Below are positions 1 to 7,339 of a stretch of DNA of 64,000 nucleotides, in pieces. Both the position numbers and the translations under genes were made by a program. Numbering within the stretch: the first letter of the stretch is position 1; every line of letters starts with the position of its first letter. Source of the DNA: Bacteroidia bacterium. Lineage in GTDB: Bacteria; Bacteroidota; Bacteroidia; Chitinophagales; Saprospiraceae. The notes below the pieces were generated by a model. The model was given only the letters and a program-made list of their open reading frames with translations. It had not been told where the DNA came from and made no database searches. The DNA lies in NCBI GenBank assembly GCA_030430845.1, contig JAUIKE010000007.1, forward strand, positions 24,678-88,677, written 5' to 3'.

Positions 1-1
1 G

Positions 2-1147
2 AGCTCTGTGGTGGCAGCTGCCTCCAGCGCTGCCAAGTTTTGGTTGAATCGAGGTGGATTCAAAGCGGAAGTCCTGTCCACGATTAAATTGGGGCAGGTC
101 CATTTTTTCTGGAAGGGGAGGATGGATAAACTGAAAGCGGTATTTGATGAGTTGAAAGAAGTGATGAATCGGGAAGCAGCCCACTTCACCGCTAATATGG
201 AAAAAAGAGGGGGCGGAGTGCTGGATATAAAATTACTGGATTTTACCAATCAGGAAGAACATTATTACCAACTCCTGGTTAGCTTTGAAACCTGTGACTC
301 CATGGGGGCCAACTTCATCAATTCGGTGCTGGAGTCATATGGCCAGACATTGGAGCGCTTTGTAGCCGAGCATGAGGGTTTTACCAAAGAAGAGCGCGAA
401 CTTGAAGTACTGATGGCTATTTTATCTAACTATACTCCGGAATGCCTGGTAAGAGCTTCAGTAAGCTGCCCGGTAGAACAACTGGGCTTCATATGCGATG
501 GCATCGATGCGGCCAGTTTTGCCGACCGTTTTTACAAGGCCGTTCGCGTCGCTCAGATAGACCCTTACCGGGCTACGACACATAATAAAGGCATCATGAA
601 TGGAGTAGATGCGGTGGTTTTGGCCACCGCCAATGACTTTCGGGCCATTGAATCTTCTTGCCATGCCTATGCAGCCAAAGATGGGCAATACCGAAGTCTG
701 AGCTCTTGCACTATAGAGGATGGTATCTTTACGTTTTGGGTCGACCTCCCTCTTGCTTTAGGTACTGTCGGAGGTTTAACGAAACTGCACCCACTGGCTA
801 AACGTTCTCTAGAATTACTCGGGCACCCTTCCGCTGCTGAATTAATGCAAGTTGTGGCGGCTACCGGCCTGGCTCAAAATTTTGCAGCTGTTCGCTCTCT
901 CATAACTACCGGTATTCAGCAGGGGCACATGAAGATGCACCTAAAGAATATTTTGATTCACCTGAAGGCCAATGAGCTGGAAGTGGAACAGGCGGTTCAG
1001 TTTTTTGAAGACAAAGTGGTGTCCTTCTCCGGGGTACGAGACTTTATTGAGGGCTTTAGGAAAAAAAAAGCTGAAGAAGGGGAGAAGGGCGAAGGAAGAA
1101 GGGTAAAGGGTAAGTTTACAGAGCGACTCTCAAGTCGACCGAATTGA
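2..1147 (+). CDS. mvaA: Hydroxymethylglutaryl-CoA reductase, class II (5' end outside window)
   Basis: Reduces HMG-CoA to mevalonate, the committed step of the mevalonate route to isoprenoids. The reading frame is open to the left edge. The first visible residues (SSVVAAASSAAKFW) match the conserved active-site segment that normally lies about 80-100 residues into the family, so the true start is missing. Visible family motifs are THNKGIMNGVDAVVLATAND (catalytic Lys and Asp region), a Gly/Leu-rich segment LGTVGGLTKLHP, and the C-terminal GIQQGHMKMHL with the catalytic His. A Lys/Glu-rich tail follows. The GHMP kinase starts 70 bp downstream on the same strand, consistent with a mevalonate operon. 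Class II is inferred from the bacterial-type motif spacing and the absence of any membrane domain in the part seen. Confidence 0.93.
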   Translation, partial: SSVVAAASSAAKFWLNRGGFKAEVLSTIKLGQVHFFWKGRMDKLKAVFDELKEVMNREAAHFTANMEKRGGGVLDIKLLDFTNQEEHYYQLLVSFETCDSMGANFINSVLESYGQTLERFVAEHEGFTKEERELEVLMAILSNYTPECLVRASVSCPVEQLGFICDGIDAASFADRFYKAVRVAQIDPYRATTHNKGIMNGVDAVVLATANDFRAIESSCHAYAAKDGQYRSLSSCTIEDGIFTFWVDLPLALGTVGGLTKLHPLAKRSLELLGHPSAAELMQVVAATGLAQNFAAVRSLITTGIQQGHMKMHLKNILIHLKANELEVEQAVQFFEDKVVSFSGVRDFIEGFRKKKAEEGEKGEGRRVKGKFTERLSSRPN

Positions 1148-1217
1148 TCCAGTTGACGATCCCGTAAAAATGTAAGAATATCCCAGACCACCAGACTACC
1201 ATAATACCAGACTACCC

Positions 1218-2159
1218 ATGAAAAACTTCCACGCTCACGGCAAACTGCTCCTTTCCGGAGAATACTTCGTGCTGGATGGAGCCCTCGCATTGGCTGTCCC
1301 TACCACACGTGGTCAGCAAATGAAGATTGAAAAGGGACAGACGGGAGAGTTGCGTTGGCAAAGTTTTTTGGAAAATAAAGAAGAACCCTGGTTTGAAGTT
1401 GTCTTTGAAATACCCTCTCTCCAATGTTTATCGACTTCTGATGAGCCAGTAGCCGAACGACTCAAAGAGATTCTACAGGCGATCGAAGAGCAAAGTCCCG
1501 GCTTTTGGTCAGCAGAGGCCATTCATGGTGTGAACATAAGCACGAATTTAGAGTTCCCCCGTGAATGGGGTCTGGGCTCCAGTTCTACCCTGATCAGTTT
1601 GCTGGCACAGTGGTCCGAAACGGATCCGTATGTTTTGTTAGACAAAACCTTCGGTGGATCAGGATATGATCTGGCTTGTGCAACGGCAGAAGGTCCTGTT
1701 TTTTATCAGAAAAAAGAAGGAAAACCTCACTCAGTAGATGTTCCTTTTTATCCGTCTTTTGCTCATCATCTCTATTTTATTTATTTAGGGAAAAAACAAA
1801 ATAGCCGGGAAGGAATTCGTCGGTACCGCGAAACAGTAAAGGGGAAAGATCAGACTTTGATCCGAGAGGTCTCCATACTCAGCTTGCAGATGGCAGCCGC
1901 TCGTTCTCTTTGGGAATGGAATGCTTATGTGGAAGAGCATGAAAACCTCATCAGCAAAGCTTTGGATCTTCCAACCGCACATGCCCAACACTTCCATGAT
2001 TTTCCCGGGACCATCAAATCTCTCGGGGCCTGGGGCGGGGATTTTGTGCTGGCAGGTAGTGAAATGGGAGATGTGGCCACCGGGCAGTATTTCAGGGAGC
2101 GGGGATATGACGTATTGCAGAAGTATGCTGAAATGGTGGATGTCACTGAAATGCAATAA
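1218..2159 (+). CDS. GYDIA-type GHMP kinase (mevalonate-pathway kinase homologue)
   Basis: A 313-residue GHMP-superfamily kinase that probably phosphorylates mevalonate or a mevalonate phosphate, working after the HMG-CoA reductase just upstream. The N-terminus (HAHGKLLLSGEYFVLDGA) is the typical GHMP substrate/ATP opening. The ATP-binding loop is EWGLGSSSTLISLL near residues 114-127. The motif FGGSGYDLACATAEGPVFYQ is the Bacteroidota GYDIA signature, with Leu for Ile. The start is the ATG at 1218; no earlier in-frame start is plausible. The exact substrate cannot be assigned from sequence, because this subfamily stands in for canonical mevalonate or phosphomevalonate kinase. Confidence 0.88.
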   Translation: MKNFHAHGKLLLSGEYFVLDGALALAVPTTRGQQMKIEKGQTGELRWQSFLENKEEPWFEVVFEIPSLQCLSTSDEPVAERLKEILQAIEEQSPGFWSAEAIHGVNISTNLEFPREWGLGSSSTLISLLAQWSETDPYVLLDKTFGGSGYDLACATAEGPVFYQKKEGKPHSVDVPFYPSFAHHLYFIYLGKKQNSREGIRRYRETVKGKDQTLIREVSILSLQMAAARSLWEWNAYVEEHENLISKALDLPTAHAQHFHDFPGTIKSLGAWGGDFVLAGSEMGDVATGQYFRERGYDVLQKYAEMVDVTEMQ

Positions 2160-2228
2160 GCCCGAAGTTTTGTGATTTTTATCACCCTTTGTTTTAAAGA
2201 TAGACCGGACATTTGATGAAAAAATCAA

Positions 2229-2372
2229 ATGAACGATACCGTGTTTTACATCGTCGTCTTCGTTATCATTGCTCATTTTATAGTAGGCTTCGTTTTTTTA
2301 GCGAAAAAATTGAGCGGGCCGGTAAGAGAAGAGCCCTGGGATGAAGAAGTAGAGGAGGATAAAATCAACTAA
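2229..2372 (+). CDS. Small single-pass membrane protein, 47 aa
   Basis: ATG at 2229, 47 codons, TAA at 2370-2372. Residues about 5-24 (VFYIVVFVIIAHFIVGFVFL) form one hydrophobic membrane span, followed by a short basic stretch (AKKL) and a very acidic tail (EEPWDEEVEEDK). The basic residues after the span suggest the acidic tail is cytoplasmic. It lies 69 bp after the GHMP kinase on the same strand. The last four codons and the stop form the left arm of the perfect palindrome 2361-2408. No family recognised; the hydrophobic-then-acidic composition and frame integrity argue that it is real. Confidence 0.6.
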   Translation: MNDTVFYIVVFVIIAHFIVGFVFLAKKLSGPVREEPWDEEVEEDKIN

Positions 2373-2408
2373 TAATGTCGACGGCCGTCGACATTATTAG
2401 TTGATTTT
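2361..2408. terminator. 48-bp perfect palindrome covering the end of the small ORF
   Basis: Two 24-nt arms meet with no spacer at GG|CC. The left arm starts AAAATCAACTAATAATG and contains the stop codon of the 47-aa gene; the right arm is its exact reverse complement. It would act as a transcript-end hairpin, but the arms are far longer and more perfect than ordinary intrinsic terminators. Confidence 0.75.
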
Positions 2409-2447
2409 ACACTAAAAATTTATATCTTATGAAAAATCTTTTTTCAT

Positions 2448-3635
2448 ATGAAACCCCTGTTTATACTCCTTATATTATTCACTACTCCTGCTCTCATTGG
2501 CCAGATTGAATTCGAAGAAGGCTACTTCATCAACAATATGGGCGAAAAGCTGGAAGGCTATATTAACAATGCCGACTGGACGACCCATCCCAAAAAGATT
2601 GACTTTAAAACTTCACTTGATGCGAAAGCTCAAACCTATTTCGTAGCCGATATCCAGGAATTCGCCCTCGATGGAGGCCTGAAATACAAGAGGTTCACGG
2701 TTGACATCGATCAATCCCTTCGGGCCTCGTTGGAATCGAGCACCAATCCTCAACCTATTTTTGAAAGAGACCAGGTCATGCTTCAGGTTTTGGTGGAAGG
2801 AACGGCGAACCTGTATGTGTTCGTCGAAAGCGGTCGGGATATTTTCTTTATCGAAACGGAACCGGGCGGTATCCAGCAGCTTATTTATAAAAAATACCAG
2901 TCAGAAAACGGAGGCAAGCGCACTAATTACGAATATCGCCGTCAACTGTCGGAAGCGCTGTCTTGTGAAGACATTGGCTTTGGACGTATTCGCAACCTTC
3001 CTTATTCGAGAACGGCCCTGGTCGAGCTGTTGGTCGATTACCATGAATGTAAAGGGGGCGAACCCGTACTGTATAAAAAAACAAAGAAAAAGGGCAAAGG
3101 AAATGTCAGCCTGATGGCAGGTATCGATCTTGTAAACCTGACTTATACGCGAGGAGGTTTCAATACAACGCCCATTTCTCAAAAGCTGGATGCGGCGATG
3201 GGGCAGCGAGTCGGGCTGGCCGGAGAGTTTATTTTGCCGACTAACAATAATCGCTGGTCTATTTTTGCTGAACTATCCTTTCTTAACCTTCAAATGGATC
3301 AGGAAACGCCGCGCGGTGTTTTTAATATAGATTACAAAAGCTTGGAGATAGCCATTGGGGTTCGGCATAATTTCTTCCTGAATGAGAAAAACCGAATCTA
3401 TCTGAATGCAGCTCTGGCCGCACATTCACCGCTATCTTCTACCTTTGAGATCGTAGATAGTACCACGCCCCAAGTGGATAACTCGAATACGTTTGTAGGG
3501 GGACTGGGATACCGCTGGGCGGAAAAAATTGGCCTGGAGGTGCGTTTTAGCCTGGAAAGGGATTTGTTGAATCAAAATTCGGTAGAGTCGACTAAGATGT
3601 ATACGACTACAGTGGTGGGGAGTTATGTGTTTTGA
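2448..3635 (+). CDS. Secreted / outer-membrane beta-barrel-like protein, 395 aa
   Basis: The N-terminus MKPLFILLILFTTPALIGQ is a Sec signal peptide ending near residue 19. Residues about 20-210 form a soluble domain containing a pair-like YHECKGG segment. From about residue 218 the chain alternates polar and hydrophobic residues and ends in SYVF, an aromatic C-terminus typical of outer-membrane beta-barrels. This two-part layout is common among Bacteroidota proteins of unknown role. It follows the 2361-2408 palindrome, so it is probably transcribed on its own. Function unknown; the barrel call rests on strand pattern and the terminal Phe only. Confidence 0.7.
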   Translation: MKPLFILLILFTTPALIGQIEFEEGYFINNMGEKLEGYINNADWTTHPKKIDFKTSLDAKAQTYFVADIQEFALDGGLKYKRFTVDIDQSLRASLESSTNPQPIFERDQVMLQVLVEGTANLYVFVESGRDIFFIETEPGGIQQLIYKKYQSENGGKRTNYEYRRQLSEALSCEDIGFGRIRNLPYSRTALVELLVDYHECKGGEPVLYKKTKKKGKGNVSLMAGIDLVNLTYTRGGFNTTPISQKLDAAMGQRVGLAGEFILPTNNNRWSIFAELSFLNLQMDQETPRGVFNIDYKSLEIAIGVRHNFFLNEKNRIYLNAALAAHSPLSSTFEIVDSTTPQVDNSNTFVGGLGYRWAEKIGLEVRFSLERDLLNQNSVESTKMYTTTVVGSYVF

Positions 3636-3706
3636 TTAGCTGGTGAATATTGCTAATAAGGTAAAAGTGTACTTTTTTTCGTATTTTTGGTACATATTTT
3701 GCTTGT

Positions 3707-3895
3707 ATGAGTCAGAAAAAACAAAATAGGTACATTTTATTACCACTTCCACCTGATGCAGATAAAATTGAAAGAAAAGCAGCTTCCAGATATTTGAAAA
3801 AACTGGAAGAAATTGGAATCCTGACTTCTCAAAAAATAGGAAGAGAAAACATTTTTATCAATGTAGATTTGTTGAATATATTGAGAAAGCCATAA
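3707..3895 (+). CDS. Fic-family C-terminal winged-helix fragment, 62 aa
   Basis: The core (KAASRYLKKLEEIGILTS, then GRENIFINVDLLNIL) matches the winged-helix module that ends many Fic-family AMP-transferases. The Fic domain with its HPFxxGNGR motif is absent upstream: the preceding 70 bp only hold A/T-rich sequence after the previous gene. It is either a truncated remnant or a stand-alone helix-turn-helix. TATTTTTG at 3682-3689 matches the Bacteroidota -7 consensus, so it may be transcribed. A perfect terminator-like hairpin follows at 3920. Confidence 0.5.
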   Translation: MSQKKQNRYILLPLPPDADKIERKAASRYLKKLEEIGILTSQKIGRENIFINVDLLNILRKP

Positions 3896-3919
3896 ATAAT
3901 GAAGGACTTTGGTCCATCG

Positions 3920-3968
3920 TTATGCTTACCTGCATCAGGCGGAGCCCGCCTGATGCAGGTAAGCATAA
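3920..3968. terminator. Hairpin with 23-bp perfect arms between convergent genes
   Basis: Arms TTATGCTTACCTGCATCAGG... at 3920-3942 and its exact complement at 3946-3968, with loop AGC. It lies between the Fic-like fragment (+) and the OmpA gene (-) and can serve both directions. Confidence 0.75.
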
Positions 3969-3970
3969 AA

Positions 3971-4894
3971 CTATTGAGGCAAAGCAGTAGGATTCAACAA
4001 ATCATAAAACTGATTCAGCTTTGGCATGATGATGATCCGCGTTCTGCGGTTCATGGCCCTGCCTTCAGCGGTGCTGTTGCTGGCTAGGGTATTGTATTCA
4101 CCACGGCCGGCGGCGATCAGTTTATTAGGATCCACATTATAGGTTTTCTGCAACATTCTCACCACAGAAGTGGCTCGTTTGACGCTCAGATCCCAGTTGT
4201 CCTCTATACCGGTGGTTTTAATCGGTACGTTGTCGGTGTAGCCTTCCACCATTACTTCTAAGTCAGGACGAGTGGCAATGATTTGGGCAATTTTGCCAAG
4301 CACTTCTTTCGCCCGGGGAGTCAGGTTAGCGCTACCACTCTGGTATAGCATCTTATCGGACAGGTTGATGAACACGACTGTTTTGTCTACTTTGATTTCA
4401 ACGTCCTTATCCTCAATGCCATCCTTCAACACACTTTTCAGGTTAACCGCTAAGGCCAGGTTGATGGAGTCCGCTTTCGATCTGGCAGCTTGCAGCAACT
4501 GGATATATTTATCTTTTTTCTCCAGTTGTGAAAGTGTTTGTTTGATGTTGTCGTTTGCAGATTTTGACAGAACGGTTAGGTCACCCACTTGCGTCAACTG
4601 TTTGTCGCGTTGAGATTTCAGGTCGGCAATCTGATCTTTTAGGTTCTGGTTTTGCTGTTCCAGCAAAACACCATTGTTTTGTGCCTGCGATAAATTCCGT
4701 TTTAACTCTTCCTTTTCTTTGTCATTAGTAGCTTTGAAGCTAGTGAAATCCTCCCGGCAATCTACGAGTATGGCGTCCGCGGTGCTTAATTTTCCTTCCA
4801 TCTGCGTTTGCATGTCCATAAATTTCTTCTTACTGACACATGCTGTTGAAAAAGACATTACTGCAATCAGTAATACCCAGTTGTACTTGATCAT
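3971..4894 (-). CDS. OmpA-family peptidoglycan-binding lipoprotein, 307 aa
   Basis: Lipoprotein signal at the N-terminus (SFSTACVSKKKF; lipobox Cys at about residue 19). Residues about 25-145 are rich in Lys, Gln and Glu with heptad spacing and predict a long coiled coil. The C-terminal OmpA domain (about 165-295) shows the peptidoglycan-binding hallmarks VEGYTDNVPI, NWDLSVKRATSVV and AEGRAMNRRTRIII. It should anchor the outer membrane to the cell wall, with the coiled coil as periplasmic spacer. Monocistronic by position: a convergent hairpin lies downstream and a 425-bp gap upstream. Confidence 0.9.
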   Translation of the reverse strand: MIKYNWVLLIAVMSFSTACVSKKKFMDMQTQMEGKLSTADAILVDCREDFTSFKATNDKEKEELKRNLSQAQNNGVLLEQQNQNLKDQIADLKSQRDKQLTQVGDLTVLSKSANDNIKQTLSQLEKKDKYIQLLQAARSKADSINLALAVNLKSVLKDGIEDKDVEIKVDKTVVFINLSDKMLYQSGSANLTPRAKEVLGKIAQIIATRPDLEVMVEGYTDNVPIKTTGIEDNWDLSVKRATSVVRMLQKTYNVDPNKLIAAGRGEYNTLASNSTAEGRAMNRRTRIIIMPKLNQFYDLLNPTALPQ

Positions 4895-5319
4895 ACGATT
4901 GATTAGTTAATGGTTAAAAAATAAAATCAATCAGAACAGCTCTCCCTTTAGAGTATCAGCGTCTGTTTTGGAAGGTAATTGTTTGACAGGTCTTATAAGT
5001 CGGTAATGACTCCCTAAGTTTGCTGCATTCAAAGACCTTTTGCCCCAACTTTTTGAGGCCTTTATCAAAATGATGAATCTTAGACTCGAGTCACTTTAAA
5101 AAGTCACTTTTTTTTGAAAAAAAAGTAAAATTTTTCGTCGGAAAAATGGCGGGCCAAATCCATTGAGAGGTAGTGTAGCTACAGAAGAAATTGAAAGCAA
5201 TAATAAATTCCCCTTAATCGTCTAATCCTGTTTTTTTGCATACCATTAGTTAAAAAAGGAAGGGCCTCCCCGCTTTTTTCCCAATAACTTACCACCTGAA
5301 CATTATTGAATACTTTATT
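4895..5319. other. 425-bp divergent intergenic region (ompA-like / pectate lyase)
   Basis: No coding potential seen. Contains a 10-bp palindrome GACTCGAGTC near 5081-5092, a close direct repeat of GTCACTTT (about 5089-5111), and A/T-rich tracts. It should hold the promoters of both divergent genes, but I found no convincing TAnnTTTG core with a correctly spaced -33 element. Confidence 0.4.
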
Positions 5320-7245
5320 ATGATCAGGTATCTAATTACTTCTGTGCTTTTTGTCTTTTTTTCTATCCATCAGACTTTTACCCAAACTACCTATCAGGCC
5401 GAGGATGCCTATATCCACAAAGGTATTTTTGAAGATAAAAACGCAGGCTTTACCGGCCCCGGTTATGTCAATGGAGATAATGAAGTGGGGAGCTTTGTCG
5501 AATGGGTGGTGTCCACGGCAGAAGCGGGCACGCAAACCCTTACCTTTTATTATGCGAACGGAACCGATCAGGACCGGGCCATGGAATTAATGCTCAATGG
5601 AGAAATATTGGACACGCCGGTTTCCTTTCCCGGAACGGGTGACTTTACCAGCTGGGCTACTACAGAAATAACACTGGACCTGTTAAAAGGAAAAAACCTA
5701 GTACGCCTAACGGCCATAACTGAAAATGGAGGCCCCAATCTGGATAAGCTGATCGTTAGCGGCGAAAAAGGCCCTGATTTTTACAAGGTCACCACTAATG
5801 TGATTGGTGAGGGACAAGTTTTTATCCTACAGAATGACTCTATTTTTGAAGAAGGTACGAATATAAGGGTACTAGCCGAAGCTGAAACAGGCTTTCAATT
5901 TTACAGATGGCGGGGCGATGTACGAAACACGGAAGATAGCCTGGACATTATCGTAGATAAAGCTTATTCCTTTACCGCTGTTTTTGCGGAAGCGGGGATC
6001 CAGTTGAATGATGATTTACTAATGGGCTGGGCCACGGTTGATGGCTGCCTAACTGGCGGAAGTGGAGGAGAAGTTCGGATGGTGACCAATCAGCAGGAAC
6101 TGCAGTCGGCCGTTGCCGGCGGGGATGCGCCTATGATCATAAAAATTGTCGACACCATTCATGTTACACCTTTCGGTTATGAAATACCAATTCGCTCTAA
6201 TAAAACCATTATTGGAATGGGTGAGGGAGCGGTCATAAAAGGCGGTGGATTTAAAATTCAAAATGCTGAGAATATCATCATACGGAACCTGCATATCACC
6301 GATGCCTTTGTCGATTTTGATGGCAAAACCACCGATAACGACGCCATCGAAATTAACAACAGTAAGTATATCTGGATCGATCACTGCGATTTTTCCCGTT
6401 TTGATGACGGCCTGATCGACATCAAGACTGGATCGGACTTTGTAACTGTGTCCTGGTGCCACTTTTTTAATCATAATAAGGTGATGCTGATCGGAGCCGG
6501 CGATAATGTTCCGCAAGATGTGGGGCATTTGAATGTGACGGTCCATCATAACTGGTTTGATGGGGAAGGGGGGATTGGATTGCATCAGAGGGTTCCCAGA
6601 GTCAGATATGGGAAGGTGCATGTATTCAATAACTATTATAATAAAATTCAGATTCGCGGTCCCTTGGCTGCTATTGAAGCTGACTTGCTTGTTGAGCGGA
6701 ATTATTTTCAGGATACCAAAGATCCTCATCCCGCTCAGGGAGGAGTGGGCGATAATAAGTTAAAAGCCGTAGATAATATCTATATTAATTCATCCGGCCG
6801 GAAAGATTCGAAACTGTCGGGTCTTGTTTTTGATCCTACTGCCTTTTACCCATACGAAATGGATGAGGTGGAAGACGTCCCCTTGCTGGTTTTGCTGGGT
6901 GCCGGGAGGAAGTCTTTTGCAGACAATGAAGCAGAAGCGGTTCAGTGCTTTGAGGGATCTACTGCGATTGAAGAAATACCAGTATCTATTATTCAGGATC
7001 TGCGGGTTTTTCCCAATCCTGGTTATGGAAAAACGATGGTTTCGTTCCATCTAAAAGAAAGGCTGGAACTGCGCTTAGATCTTATAAATGCCAATGGACA
7101 GCGGATATCAAATATTTTCCATGGGGATAAGTTGTCAGGAGAGTATGCCTTTCCGGTTAATACCGACAACCTGAGCCCGGGAGTATATTTTTTGACCTTT
7201 ACTTCTAATGCGCGAATGCTGACCCGAAGAATGGTGGTGAAGTAG
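5320..7245 (+). CDS. Secreted PL1 pectate lyase with CBM and T9SS sorting domain
   Basis: 641 residues. Signal peptide to about 21 (ending FTQT). A CBM35-like carbohydrate-binding module (YQAEDAYIHKG ... NLDKLIVSG) covers about 25-148. A small beta repeat domain (about 152-225) follows, then a family 1 polysaccharide lyase right-handed beta-helix (about 236-530). PL1 hallmarks are IWIDHCDFSRFDDGLIDIK (calcium-binding acids) and RVPRVRYGKVHVFNNYY, which carries the catalytic Arg in an RxPxxR context. The last 75 residues form a type A T9SS domain (FPNPGYGKTMVSF ... SPGVYFLTF). It should cleave homogalacturonan by beta-elimination at the cell surface or outside the cell. The GH3 glycosidase is convergent just downstream. 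Confidence 0.93.
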   Translation: MIRYLITSVLFVFFSIHQTFTQTTYQAEDAYIHKGIFEDKNAGFTGPGYVNGDNEVGSFVEWVVSTAEAGTQTLTFYYANGTDQDRAMELMLNGEILDTPVSFPGTGDFTSWATTEITLDLLKGKNLVRLTAITENGGPNLDKLIVSGEKGPDFYKVTTNVIGEGQVFILQNDSIFEEGTNIRVLAEAETGFQFYRWRGDVRNTEDSLDIIVDKAYSFTAVFAEAGIQLNDDLLMGWATVDGCLTGGSGGEVRMVTNQQELQSAVAGGDAPMIIKIVDTIHVTPFGYEIPIRSNKTIIGMGEGAVIKGGGFKIQNAENIIIRNLHITDAFVDFDGKTTDNDAIEINNSKYIWIDHCDFSRFDDGLIDIKTGSDFVTVSWCHFFNHNKVMLIGAGDNVPQDVGHLNVTVHHNWFDGEGGIGLHQRVPRVRYGKVHVFNNYYNKIQIRGPLAAIEADLLVERNYFQDTKDPHPAQGGVGDNKLKAVDNIYINSSGRKDSKLSGLVFDPTAFYPYEMDEVEDVPLLVLLGAGRKSFADNEAEAVQCFEGSTAIEEIPVSIIQDLRVFPNPGYGKTMVSFHLKERLELRLDLINANGQRISNIFHGDKLSGEYAFPVNTDNLSPGVYFLTFTSNARMLTRRMVVK

Positions 7246-7277
7246 AAAGGATGGTTTTGAGCTTGTGGATTTATCTG

Positions 7278-7339
7278 AATGAATGTTTACAGTGTTGATG
7301 GTGATCGGTAGGCCACCATCAACACTGTAAACATTCATT
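7278..7339. terminator. Bidirectional hairpin, 26-bp perfect arms
   Basis: Arms 7278-7303 and 7314-7339 (beginning AATGAATGTTTACAGTG) are exact complements around a 10-nt loop. It separates convergent pectate lyase and GH3 genes, and the GH3 stop codon (7335-7337) lies inside the right arm. Confidence 0.85.

Noticed and set aside
1785..2276. 163-codon open frame on the - strand
   Set aside because: Antisense to the GHMP kinase; composition rich in His/Pro/Cys as expected for a shadow frame.
6049..6729. 226-codon open frame on the - strand
   Set aside because: Lies fully antisense to the beta-helix of the pectate lyase; no family pattern, and its residues mirror the repeats of the real gene.
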